64,000 nt of DNA, from assembly GCA_037045225.1 (NCBI GenBank), contig JBAOHZ010000009.1:1302001-1366000 (forward strand), in the 5' to 3' direction. Every line of letters begins with the position of its first letter. Within the stretch, counting starts at the first letter, position 1. A program made the translations under genes and the position numbers. Source of the stretch: Nitrospira sp. (GTDB lineage: Bacteria; Nitrospirota; Nitrospiria; Nitrospirales; Nitrospiraceae). Shown here piece after piece: positions 45,593-54,059 of the stretch. Below the pieces are notes generated by a model, which was given only the letters and a program-made list of their open reading frames with translations, was not told the DNA's origin and ran no database searches.

Positions 45593-46553
45593 CCGCTTCA
45601 AGCGTACCGATGCTATCCGTGACGGAGCGTCGGCGAAACCGTCCGAATCCGGTTGCCCTCAGCCAGATCTCAACTTCCTTCCAGGCATAACTTCTCCCGG
45701 TCGGCGTGAACGCGTACATCAGCAACGAAAACACGGCGGCCTCGGCAGGAAGGGTGCCGGCAGGGTTGAGAAAATACTCCACGATCACAATCTTTCCTCC
45801 CGGACGCAGTGCGCCATGCACCCGATGTAACAGCCCTCGATTCTCCGCCTCGCTCAAATCATGCAGCAGGTTGGAGAGCAATACGACATCGAATCCCGAA
45901 TCGAGCGGCGCGGTCAAGACGTCCCCCTGCCGCACCGCGACACGGTCCCGCAACCCGGCCTCGTTGATGTGGCGTCTCGCCACCGACACGGCCTGATCGA
46001 CCAACAGCACATGAACATCGGGATGACGTTGCGCCAACGCGATGGAGTAGGCGCCCGACCCGCCGCCCAGATCCAACAGGCGCGTCGCTCCACGCGGCAG
46101 CCGGATCCCGTCGAGCGTACGCGGCGCCAGTACATAACTTCGCTCGTGCATCGCCAAGGCAAACCGTCGTCGGAACGCCGTAGTCTTCGTGACAGGCGCC
46201 CATCCGGACCGACCGCGCCGAATGGCCTGCGCCATCCCGGTCCAATCAGACCAATGATGGTTCAGCAGCCACAGCAGATTCGTCACCGCCGTCGGACTTC
46301 GGCCATCCAGATACTTTACCCCCAGCCGACTGTTCCAATACCGGCCCGCATTGGCACGAACCAGGCCGAGGCCAACCAACGCCTGCAGCAGAAGCTGCAT
46401 GCCTTCGCGCGTCACCCCGCAGGCGGCGGCCAGTGAGTCGGCGCGCTTGCCGCCATCCCCGATTGCCGTAAACAAACCGAGTTCATTGGCGACGAGCAGT
46501 ACCTTTGACTCCGCATAACCGTTCGCCAGCCGCATCAGGGCCCGATAGGTCAT
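45582..46553 (-). CDS. SAM-dependent O-methyltransferase (acetylserotonin/hydroxyneurosporene type)
   Basis: The start MTYRALMRLANG has GGAGGG three to eight bases upstream (323 residues), and overlaps the cupredoxin-like gene by 4 bp (ATGA). Residues about 10-90 form the dimerisation winged helix (SLAAACGVTREGMQLLLQAL), then the Rossmann part: LLDLGGGSGAYSIALAQRHP (SAM motif I), DVLTAPLDSGFDVVLLSNLLH and LRPGGKIVIVEYF. The family methylates small phenols, carotenoid or quinone precursors; substrate unknown. Confidence 0.88.
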   Translation of the reverse strand: MTYRALMRLANGYAESKVLLVANELGLFTAIGDGGKRADSLAAACGVTREGMQLLLQALVGLGLVRANAGRYWNSRLGVKYLDGRSPTAVTNLLWLLNHHWSDWTGMAQAIRRGRSGWAPVTKTTAFRRRFALAMHERSYVLAPRTLDGIRLPRGATRLLDLGGGSGAYSIALAQRHPDVHVLLVDQAVSVARRHINEAGLRDRVAVRQGDVLTAPLDSGFDVVLLSNLLHDLSEAENRGLLHRVHGALRPGGKIVIVEYFLNPAGTLPAEAAVFSLLMYAFTPTGRSYAWKEVEIWLRATGFGRFRRRSVTDSIGTLEAVRR

Positions 46554-47389
46554 GGGCCCTCCGCTGGAATCATCACCGACTTCACGTCTATGTCCATCCA
46601 CATGCCATGGGAAAAATGCGGGGCGCCGGTCACCGGGTCCGCCAGAAAACAGAGCAGCCCGTATCGCCCCGGCTCCAGATCGAGATGCAGGTAGCCCTCT
46701 CGCCCCGGATCGAGACCGGTGAGGCCGCCGACTTCCTGACCGGCGGAATTGGGCAGTCCGCCAGGTCTGTACCGCGCGATGAACCCCTGCGCCGATGCTC
46801 CCTCCGCCAGACGAATCATCACCACCTCATGGGCTTGCCGACCGTCATTGACTAGGTGCACGGTTCGAGGCCCCGCCTGCAGCGGGTCACTCAACGCAAA
46901 CGCAAATCGTTCAGACGTAGCGTCGCATCGGGCCGTGACACTGGTTCGCCCGGAGCCGCTGCGCCCACCACCCGAAGCGCCCGCACCATGCCACGCATGG
47001 CGTGGGGGCGTCCCGTCACGTCCGGAATGCCGCAGAGCAACACATAGTCTCCCGACTCAAGTTGAATGTCGACGGAAGCCTCGGCATCAGGCCGGCCGGC
47101 ATTCACACCGCCATGACGCCTCAGCCAGCTTGGGAGACTTGGAGACCGGGAGGCCATCGCCCGTTCGACATCAGCGAGGGTTTTGCCCGATGGGAGCGCC
47201 AGGAACTGAACCTGATGCACATCCCGACCGTGATTGCTGAGTCGCACTGTTTGCCAACCGGGGCCGAGCTGCTCAGGGGCCAGTGAAGGCATAGTCTTCC
47301 GCGACGAACGTGGTGACGGCTGCGTCCACAGAAACGGGCAGGCCGCACAGGGCCATGAAGAGACCGGAGATCACCAGCCATTTGCTCAT
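46550..47389 (-). pseudogene. Two-domain cupredoxin-like secreted protein, frameshifted
   Basis: The gene reads across three frames. It begins MSKWLVISGLFMALCGLPVS, a signal peptide, and the first domain VTTFVAEDYAFTGP hits a stop; removing one C from the GGCCCC run at about 47280-47283 joins it to EQLGPGWQTVRLSNHG. At about 46905 a second shift (one base missing, TTTGCG for TTCGCG) separates DATLRLND from LSDPLQAGPRTVHLVNDG, the second domain. Restored, it would be a 279-residue protein of two similar beta domains, each ending GxxPHxxxGM. As written only short pieces could be made; sequencing error is possible. Confidence 0.75.
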
Positions 47390-47885
47390 GAAGCAGAACG
47401 GTCTGTTATGAGCGCGTTGGGGATACATGTCCTGAAAAGAATACTCCGGCGCGTAGCTGGTTCCAAGGCATCGGCCAGGATCTCTTGCACATCCATCCGC
47501 CCAAGGCCGCAAAGAACGGGCCTTGGACGATTACACCGAACCATTCGTTGAAACGACGCGAACCGGAACGAGCGCAGAGCAGATGCTGAGCAACTCGATT
47601 GGTGCGAAGTACTTTACAATCCACTCATGCGCCGTGCCGCCATGACAATAACCCGCAGGATGCGCAAAAAGGCCGACTCCTCCTTCGCCGTTCGTGAAAC
47701 GTGGTTCGTCTCTCGTCCACAGAAAAGAGCTTGTACTGTAGCTTACAACCTACAGTCAGAAATCGAGAGTGGGCGCCACTACTCTATACGCTTCACGAGT
47801 GTCGAGAACACCGCTGGCGGACTTTGTCCGCATCCTGATAGATGTCGGTGCGAAAAAGACAGTCGTCGAGGTTCGGCGGGGAGGA
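47390..47885. other. Intergenic region with composite repeat
   Basis: No gene was found in these 496 bp. Positions 47657-47677 (AGGATGCGCAAAAAGGCCGA) match 4854-4874, 47689-47716 (CGTTCGTGAAACGTGGTTCG) match the complement of 51266-51293 with one mismatch, and ATACGCTTCACGAG at 47786-47799 matches 12341-12352 and the complement at 51218-51231. Confidence 0.55.
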
Positions 47886-48878
47886 TTACCGGTGCGGTGG
47901 GTTGATGTCAGAGTTATGGCCCAGCGCCGGTTCCAACCGTATCGCTTGTTGGAATAAAAGATTGAATTCAGGACGACCGGCGCGTAACCGTTCGGCCCCC
48001 TCCATCGACGCTCGAGCCTCGGCCGGTCGAGACAGCTTGATCAGACATCGGGCTTCATCCAGGCGTTGCTGGATCTGCAAGAAGGCCGGCAACCGCTCCG
48101 ATCGGACCCTCTGAAAAAATTTCAACGCCGGCTCGCAGTCCGCTTCACGGATCTTTCCTACGGCATAATTGCGAAAACTCCGGCTCAGATTTCTCCCGAA
48201 TGCCAGCAACGCATAATCCGCCAGCGGCGAATCGGGATGTTCCGTCACCAGCCCGGTCAACAGCGCCTGTCCTGCCTGCAATTGGTCGCCGCGCTGCCAT
48301 AACAGAAATTTTGCTGCTTCCACACCCGCAGACGAGCCGGTCAGTAAGGAGGCGCCGACTCCATTCTCGTCGACCACCGTCACGCCTGCCGCGTGCGACC
48401 GTATCCGGTCCGGTTGAGGCGCGCCCTGAGGACGGTATTCGGCCGTCACGCGATAGGTTCCCGGTCGATCGAACGTCCATCCCAGCGCGCCATAAAAGAC
48501 CGGAAAGATCGCCACAACTGCCTCGCCCGGAGCCAGAGCGGTCCTGGTGTGTACGGCATCCGCGTAAAACAGCGGCAGGAAAACGAACCGCGGCCTATTC
48601 GAACTCGACACTTCAATCTGGATCGCGCCGGTTTGCGGATCGAGCAGTTTAAACACCTCCACCGGCCTCGTCCCCACATTGACGAGGCGGACTGTGGCAT
48701 AGACCGGCTCTCCGAGACTCAGGACGGGCTGTCCCATGTCGAGCGTGAGCTCGAGCGTGCCGGGGCCGGAACCTTCCTGCGCCAGACCGTCGTTTGCCCG
48801 CACCGCCGGGAACAGGAGCGCGATCACGCAGACGAGAGACACCTTCCTGCACAGGCGCGCGATAGGATCGAGGTGCAT
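47886..48878 (-). CDS. Secreted hypothetical protein with beta and helical parts
   Basis: The 330-residue protein has a signal peptide (about 1-33, ALLFPAVRANDGLAQ). The first half is beta-rich and resembles immunoglobulin-like adhesive or extracellular domains (LELTLDMGQPVLSLGEPVYA, FDRPGTYRVTAEYRP). The second half is helical with TPR-like character (LLWQRGDQLQAGQALLTGLV, YALLAFGRNLSRSFRNYAVG). It is 16 bp downstream of the metzincin-like gene and likely in its operon. Function unknown. Confidence 0.7.
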   Translation of the reverse strand: MHLDPIARLCRKVSLVCVIALLFPAVRANDGLAQEGSGPGTLELTLDMGQPVLSLGEPVYATVRLVNVGTRPVEVFKLLDPQTGAIQIEVSSSNRPRFVFLPLFYADAVHTRTALAPGEAVVAIFPVFYGALGWTFDRPGTYRVTAEYRPQGAPQPDRIRSHAAGVTVVDENGVGASLLTGSSAGVEAAKFLLWQRGDQLQAGQALLTGLVTEHPDSPLADYALLAFGRNLSRSFRNYAVGKIREADCEPALKFFQRVRSERLPAFLQIQQRLDEARCLIKLSRPAEARASMEGAERLRAGRPEFNLLFQQAIRLEPALGHNSDINPPHR

Positions 48879-48894
48879 AGGCCGCCCTTCAGCC

Positions 48895-49653
48895 TCACTG
48901 ACAATCGGTAATCGTTAATTCTTCCAGAGGATGCGCCCAAACCGCATGGTCATTGGCGACCCACGTGAATGGCGCAGCCCCGATGGCGCCGGGAAATTTG
49001 CACTGCCCCGGATGGTTAGCCAGATGCTCCCGGCTTTGCTCGGAAAAGCGGTACACCGGATCGCCCGTCAGATCATCTGTCTGCGTCATGACCGAGGTGC
49101 CGTCACCGTCACTATGGTGGAGATTGAACGCATGACCGATCTCATGGGCCGTCGTGCGCAAAAATTCGGGACCGCCAGACTGAATGGTGTTCATACGATA
49201 AAAAATGGCGAAAGCCGACCTGGTATGTCCTTGCCACATCTTGCCTAGGACGAATTCAGGAAGACAGACATCGAGTACCTCGCCATAGTGATTCACCACC
49301 GCGCCGTAGAGGTGATATGTATTGCAGAAGTCAAAGGGACAGGCGGCCGTGGGAAAGAGCGACAGGTGGCGATGGCCGTTCTCCAACGTCGTTAATTCGG
49401 CATCGCTAATGCAATCGTCTCCGGCGATGTTGAGCGGCTGAATTCCCGTATCATCTTCCTCCACGCTCAACTTGATACCTGCATCGTCGAAGATCGAACT
49501 CACCGTCACGGGCTGGCCATTCACCATATGCTGTGCAGGGAATGTGGTTCCCGTCATGCGGTCGAATTCCAAGGACACGCAGGAGACGAGTAGGCCGGAG
49601 AACACCGGAATCGCCATGGAGACCAGGACACGAAGCGGCAGCGGAGTAAACAT
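48895..49653 (-). CDS. Metzincin-like zinc protease, lipoprotein
   Basis: The 252-residue protein has a signal ending GLLVSC, a lipobox with Cys25. The zinc site HEIGHAFNLHH (about 172-182) gives three His and the Glu of the HExxHxxxxxH pattern, with Asn where Gly is usual, and TSVMTQTDD may be the Met-turn. Six Cys in the N-terminal half (DDCISD, CPFDFC, DVCLPE) could form disulfides. It should act at the cell envelope. Its 3' neighbour is the secreted protein at 47886. Confidence 0.75.
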   Translation of the reverse strand: MFTPLPLRVLVSMAIPVFSGLLVSCVSLEFDRMTGTTFPAQHMVNGQPVTVSSIFDDAGIKLSVEEDDTGIQPLNIAGDDCISDAELTTLENGHRHLSLFPTAACPFDFCNTYHLYGAVVNHYGEVLDVCLPEFVLGKMWQGHTRSAFAIFYRMNTIQSGGPEFLRTTAHEIGHAFNLHHSDGDGTSVMTQTDDLTGDPVYRFSEQSREHLANHPGQCKFPGAIGAAPFTWVANDHAVWAHPLEELTITDCQ

Positions 49654-50066
49654 GCGGCCCTCCCGACGAACAGCGACTGCCGTGATTCGGAGAGCAGAGA
49701 GAATGGATTCTAGGCTACGTGTTGTCGATCATTCTGTCAATCCGTGCCGTCCGGCCCTGGTAGAAAGTCACCACAGTCCCCTTCAACCGTCGTCCGGCTG
49801 CACCCCTCGTTTCCCGCCAGCTTGAACAAGACTACGTAGTGGTATCGGATGGGATACGGATCTGTATCCGATGCGATACCGCGCCAGCCTCACGTAAATA
49901 CCAGCCCGTCCGGCCGCTGGCTCCAAGCGATTGTTATTACGCGCAGAGGTTACGCCACACTCCATGGCGCGATGTTTGCGTCAGGTGACGCCATAACCGG
50001 ATCGCTTGCCGCACACACCCGCCGGTCGCGATTCAAAAGTCGGCAGCGAACGACAAGGAGGGCGTG
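49654..50066. other. Intergenic region with large palindrome
   Basis: These 413 bp separate the divergent metzincin-like and lipoprotein genes. The palindrome at 49841-49880 is the only structured feature recognised; both promoters must lie here. Confidence 0.45.
49841..49880. promoter_or_regulatory. 40-bp nested palindrome, candidate operator
   Basis: The sequence reads GGTATCGGATGGGATACGGA then TCTGTATCCGATGCGATACC. Its ends pair (GGTATCG / CGATACC) and the inner parts pair (GGATAC / GTATCC), with mismatches only at isolated positions; the half-sites are also near direct repeats of (G)TATCSGAT. It is the sort of site bound by a dimeric regulator, or by two dimers side by side, in a divergent promoter region. 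Confidence 0.6.
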
Positions 50067-50411
50067 ATGCGCCGGATCACCCTGCTGATGCTGCTTCTCT
50101 ACGGATGTGTCCCGCCTCCTCCGCACCAGTTCGTGCCGGGAGGACCACTCGGCGAAGCCGGGCTCACTGCACAGGAACCACGGCAAGCGAGCGATGAGGA
50201 AGTGCGCGCCATGTTGGCAGAATCCTCGTTACATCAGCAGGGTCCAGCCGGACCAGTTGATTTGAACGGGTTGCTCACACAGATTTCTCAAGCCACAAAC
50301 TTTCGGCAGAAGCAGCGTTTGGTGGATCGCTATCACCATGCGGCCCTGCTTCTGCCGGAAGCCGAGCGTGATCAGGCATTCCGGCAATTACGAGACGCGA
50401 CCGGAAAGTGA
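50067..50411 (+). CDS. Small lipoprotein
   Basis: The ATG at 50067 follows AAGGAGG by six bases (114 residues). The signal ends LLYGC, a lipobox with Cys14, followed by a Pro-rich stretch and a helical, Gln/Ala-rich mature part (LLTQISQATNFRQKQRLVDR, AALLLPEAERDQAFRQLRDA). No family recognised. The next gene starts 41 bp after its stop and probably shares its transcript. Confidence 0.7.
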   Translation: MRRITLLMLLLYGCVPPPPHQFVPGGPLGEAGLTAQEPRQASDEEVRAMLAESSLHQQGPAGPVDLNGLLTQISQATNFRQKQRLVDRYHHAALLLPEAERDQAFRQLRDATGK

Positions 50412-50451
50412 CCGTGAACGGAGCCCGACCTGAGCAAGAAAGGGAAGGACC

Positions 50452-51168
50452 ATGAAGCGGATACAAGTCAGCACGCTGCTGCTCTCTGCCACCATCATCC
50501 TGGGCGGACTGTTACCGGCCGCCACACCGGCCAAAGCCCACGATTGGCTCGGCGACTGTGTCGTGGACTTCGATAATACGTTTGCGCTGACCTATATCTA
50601 CGGGCAGGCGAGAGGGAACTTCGGGTACCCTACCGGCATCGACAATGCAGGCGAATTGCAGCTGTGTAATGCCACCCACCAGGCCTGCTGGACGTATCGT
50701 CATCGCTGTTTCGGCAATTACATCAACGTGGACGATATGACCTACGGTCACATTCATCTGACATTCGATAGCCCAAGCCTGCTCACGCCTTGTTTTGTCG
50801 ATCCCGGCGACGGGCCGGGATCGGGCTTTGGGCGGAACGTCGGAGACGACTGCATCGCCGCCGACTGGATTCATGAACCGAGAACCCTCGTCACCCATTG
50901 GTGGGATCACTGGATCAAGATCTGGATGGAAGACCGGGTGACGCATCAGCCCAGAGTGTTCGACATGCCGATCATCAGAGTGGCCGGCACCGAGCCGATT
51001 CAATTCTGGTTCAGGAAAACCAACGGCAGCTGGTGGTACTGGTCGAGCCTGGCCCCCAATCCCTGGCTGGTGGGCGGGTGGGTGTACGATGTGACCGAAG
51101 TGCGGATCAGAGGCGCGCAGGCGGCGAACGAGCCGTATTTCATCGGCGCCTTCTCAATCCTCGATTAG
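50452..51168 (+). CDS. Secreted protein of unknown function
   Basis: The 238-residue protein has a signal peptide (about 1-29, LLSATIILGGLLPAATPAKA). The mature part is rich in Trp, Tyr, Gly and Cys (CVVDFDNTFALTYIYGQARG, TYRHRCFGNYINVDDMTYGH, HWWDHWIKIWMEDR). Four or more Cys suggest disulfides. No family recognised; the aromatic content fits a carbohydrate- or surface-binding exported protein. It follows the small lipoprotein in an apparent two-gene unit. Confidence 0.65.
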   Translation: MKRIQVSTLLLSATIILGGLLPAATPAKAHDWLGDCVVDFDNTFALTYIYGQARGNFGYPTGIDNAGELQLCNATHQACWTYRHRCFGNYINVDDMTYGHIHLTFDSPSLLTPCFVDPGDGPGSGFGRNVGDDCIAADWIHEPRTLVTHWWDHWIKIWMEDRVTHQPRVFDMPIIRVAGTEPIQFWFRKTNGSWWYWSSLAPNPWLVGGWVYDVTEVRIRGAQAANEPYFIGAFSILD

Positions 51169-51354
51169 CAGGATGTTGATAAAGCGCGCCATCAGCGTCC
51201 TCCGTCGCTTGCCGATCCGTGAAGCGTAAAACGTATCCCGCGAACATGTCACAGTCCGCTCTGAAACGAGAGACGAACGACGTTTCACGAACGACGAACG
51301 AACAGGGCGGCCATTCTGAACAGCCTGCATGGAACATTCGGAGAGGGGAAGACC
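51169..51354. repeat. Copy of the dispersed composite repeat
   Basis: Positions 51218-51240 (CGTGAAGCGTAAAACGTATC...) and 51266-51293 (ACGAGAGACGAACGACGTTT...) are inverted relatives of parts of the 47657-47800 repeat, and TTCTGAACAGCCTGC at 51314-51328 resembles the right end of the element at 26587-26708. No gene seen. Confidence 0.5.
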
Positions 51355-51504
51355 CTACTGGCTGTCCGGAACCTGCAACTTGATCGAGAGCGCCTTACGG
51401 TCGTCGGTGATCTGCGCCACGATCTTGTCGCCGGTCTTCAAGCGACCACCCACCGCGCCCTCGATTTTGGTCTCAGGCGTCACCTTCAGGCGCTCTTCGT
51501 GGCC
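51355..51504 (-). pseudogene. C-terminal fragment of a small secreted-type protein
   Basis: On the minus strand an open frame ending TAG at 51355 encodes ERLKVTPETKIEGAVGGRLKTG and continues to DRKALSIKLQVPDSQ. It looks like the C-terminal strand pattern of a small periplasmic family (V/I-KV-x-T-K-ExG...GDK-V-A-x-T-D-x-A-x-SIK) with the N-terminus missing; the frame upstream runs 30 codons to a stop without a usable start. I take it as a remnant. Confidence 0.45.
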
Positions 51505-51630
51505 GGAGAACCCTCTCAGGCCACGTGTTCCGTGATGTCCACGACCCGACGAACAAGCAGCGTCACGTTGGTACAGACCGACGAGTTATTGAGGCGGCCG
51601 CATCTCATGGTCCTTCCACTTACCATCCCT

Positions 51631-52416
51631 CTAAAATCCAACCGAAACACCAACCGTCCCCAGTAATGCCGCACGATCCGCCGGACCAACAAACTCGGTA
51701 CCGAGCCCACCGTCGAGCACCACACGCGAGGTCAATTGATGCCGGATACCAATTTCGACGCCGGTGTGGTTCTGTTGCCCGCGCAGGTCCGATTGGCGGC
51801 TATACACGCTGGCGATTAGCGTGTCACGAAAACTTGTGGGGTACCCCAACGGATAACTGACGGCGGCGACGGCGCGATAGGCGCCGGGCCGCTCCTGCCC
51901 TTGCGGCGAGCCAATCACGGTATACCCGGCATTGAGATGCACTCGGAACCGCCCGAATGAACGGGTCAGAATGCCGGTGAGCTGCGTATCGACGCCCTTG
52001 GAATTCACGCCGGTAGGCAGATCCGCTTCGACCCGGACGGCAAACGCCGGCAGATTCAACGTTTCGGTATTAAAGTTGTACAGTACCCCCAGATGCAGAT
52101 CGCCGGACTTATTCGCGCCCACCAGCGAACGCGGATCGGTAAACAGATCGCCTTGGATTTCGATCTGCGTATTGGCGAACGCACCGTAGATGATCTGCGG
52201 CTGAAACGTGACGCTCGTGCGCCCCTCTCGCCGATCATTGAAGCGCACGCCGCCCTCCAAACCGATCTCACCCTTGGGTATGGCATAGGCATCCTCCATC
52301 CCGATCGGACGGTTGGGATCGAGATTGTCATGATCCAAGGCGAACAGCGGCGCGGCCGTCCACATCAGCACGGCGCCGAGCAGGCACGCAACGACTTGCC
52401 TCCGTCCCAGTTTCAA
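51631..52416 (-). CDS. Outer-membrane beta-barrel protein
   Basis: The 261-residue protein has a signal peptide (about 1-26, LLGAVLMWTAAPLFALDH) and repeated amphipathic strands (GEIGLEGGVRFNDRREG, FQPQIIYGAFANTQIEIQG, GDLHLGVLYNFNTE, HTGVEIGIRHQL) ending in GTVGVSVGF with terminal Phe. It resembles the phenol-degradation/MetA-like group of small barrels. Its start overlaps the stop of the upstream lipoprotein gene (ATGA), so they are translated together. Confidence 0.8.
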   Translation of the reverse strand: MKLGRRQVVACLLGAVLMWTAAPLFALDHDNLDPNRPIGMEDAYAIPKGEIGLEGGVRFNDRREGRTSVTFQPQIIYGAFANTQIEIQGDLFTDPRSLVGANKSGDLHLGVLYNFNTETLNLPAFAVRVEADLPTGVNSKGVDTQLTGILTRSFGRFRVHLNAGYTVIGSPQGQERPGAYRAVAAVSYPLGYPTSFRDTLIASVYSRQSDLRGQQNHTGVEIGIRHQLTSRVVLDGGLGTEFVGPADRAALLGTVGVSVGF

Positions 52417-53360
52417 TGGTGATGCTCCTGCCCCTGCACAATCATCGGATTGGTCGCATCCGCACTGGCCAGATAGTAACTATCTACCAACCGATAAATT
52501 TCAGCCCGCTTCGCCTCCCAAGTCGGAAGCCGCTCACTGGTGAGGATATCGCTGATGTTGTCGTGCAGCATGTGCAGGTTGTCGAAGATGTTGGCTAATT
52601 CAGGATAACGCGCGGCAAACTGCGGGCTGAGTTCCGCCGTGAGCGGCATGAACGTCCACTCCACCGGCGGCTGCTCGAGATACCGCCGGTAGGTCGCAAG
52701 GATCGGCCGGATCGCTTGTGCCTTCTCGGCAAGGTCGCGCGCGGCCTGCAACGGGTCGTACACGGCCACCTGCAGATAGTGGTACGCCCAAATCGTCGCG
52801 TTGAACAGCGGGAAGCGTGTCCTGAACGCCTTGGAATAGGGAAATTGATCCAGCCGATGATGATCCAATCGCTTCGACGTGATCGCGTACGCGCTGTCCT
52901 TATAGTAGGCCAACACATTGCGGACGGCCTGATCCTTGTCCGGCTCATCCGACACCACAATGTCGTAGGTAGCCCGGTGCAAGGCATGCGCTTCGTCGAA
53001 CGTGTTCTGCGCGCGCCAAGCCAGCTTCATATACGTCGGAGCAATCGCCTCCTCATTCGGATTCAGCCGAGGTTTGGTCGCAATAAACGCGAGCGTCTGC
53101 TTACGCGCCTGCTCCTCAATGGCCGGCACGTCCTGCCCCCCCGTCAGCAACAAATTCTCGTAGAGATTGGAATGGCCAAAGTCCACGCCGTTGAACTCAC
53201 TGTCGAGTTCGGCCAGATCTTCCCGCATCGAAAAATTCCACAGCGCGCGGTAATAGAAGCGCTTGTCACGCGGCTCGAACTGGCTGCACCCCGCCAGCGC
53301 GAAGGCGATCGTGGCCAAGGTTACCAACGCCAGCATGTGCCTATATTTGCCAATCGTCAT
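52413..53360 (-). CDS. Lipoprotein of unknown function, coupled to barrel
   Basis: The start MTIGKYRHML has GGAG about nine bases upstream (315 residues). The signal ends IAFALAGC, a clear lipobox. The mature part is helical and aromatic-rich (FYYRALWNFSMREDLAELDS, HHRLDQFPYSKAFRTRFPLF, WTFMPLTAELSPQFAARYPE). No family recognised. It overlaps the barrel gene by 4 bp, so the two products probably work together in the outer membrane, and it may be preceded in the operon by the small gene at 53473. Confidence 0.75.
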   Translation of the reverse strand: MTIGKYRHMLALVTLATIAFALAGCSQFEPRDKRFYYRALWNFSMREDLAELDSEFNGVDFGHSNLYENLLLTGGQDVPAIEEQARKQTLAFIATKPRLNPNEEAIAPTYMKLAWRAQNTFDEAHALHRATYDIVVSDEPDKDQAVRNVLAYYKDSAYAITSKRLDHHRLDQFPYSKAFRTRFPLFNATIWAYHYLQVAVYDPLQAARDLAEKAQAIRPILATYRRYLEQPPVEWTFMPLTAELSPQFAARYPELANIFDNLHMLHDNISDILTSERLPTWEAKRAEIYRLVDSYYLASADATNPMIVQGQEHHH

Positions 53361-53472
53361 ACTGAATCGCTCCACAATCACCTTGATCAACACCCTAGCA
53401 AGACTCTTCAACCATGTCGGCTCCGTCGCGAGACGAGCCCGCCTGGCTGCCCCTCATCAGCAGCCAGGCAAG

Positions 53473-53613
53473 TCACAGCAGCGGATCGGACAGACCGGTA
53501 TCCATCGCGCCGGGAACCATCACCATGATCGTATTATCTACCAATTCTATGGTCGTCATGGAGAGAGTATCGGACGCCAAGACCAACCCCAACGCCGATT
53601 GGTGGTGGCTCAT
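53473..53613 (-). CDS. Candidate 46-aa small protein
   Basis: The ATG at 53613 has a strong AAGGAG seven bases upstream. The product (MSHHQSALGLVLASDTLSMT, then TIELVDNTIMVMVPGAMDTG and a short end) is mildly hydrophobic without a clear signal or membrane helix. It precedes the lipoprotein and barrel genes on the same strand, 113 bp from the former. No homologue recognised; expression is inferred only from the ribosome-binding site. Confidence 0.45.
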   Translation of the reverse strand: MSHHQSALGLVLASDTLSMTTIELVDNTIMVMVPGAMDTGLSDPLL

Positions 53614-54059
53614 GAGAGTTCTCCTTGTGAGTGATAAACGATACCGTTCACCACTACAGACGGAACCGGGCGGCAATTATTACAGACCGCGTGTGACTCG
53701 CCTTCGAAATCGATACGCCGGCGTCATTCGGCCTAGGCCGGTCGAACGTTAGGGAGCAGTCTTTCATGCAACCCTTACTACCCCTCGACGATCATATCCA
53801 ACATGCGTACCGCAGAGAAACCGTCAGGGCTGTACGACCACATTCAGCGCGGACGTTCCCACTCCCCGGGACATTCTCGCCCGAATGAGCCTCCGTCCTG
53901 CCCCCTCAGTCCAAATGATTATACGTGTATTTCCGATTCACTCCTGCCGCTCATGCTGTCCGATTCTGCGACAGCGGCGGAAAAAGTCTTGATCTGCACC
54001 GTAGAGACATGCTTGACTGAAATTCATTCGTTTTTCGTCTTCCTTGATGGAGGGGTTGC
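53614..54059. other. Intergenic spacer, no gene seen
   Basis: Between the divergent small gene and the DUF1579-like gene I see no supported gene, repeat or strong hairpin. Open frames on the plus strand here lack ribosome-binding sites. Confidence 0.4.

Noticed and set aside
47769..47957. Small frame on the plus strand (62 codons)
   Set aside because: It overlaps the dispersed repeat, has no ribosome-binding site and no family resemblance.
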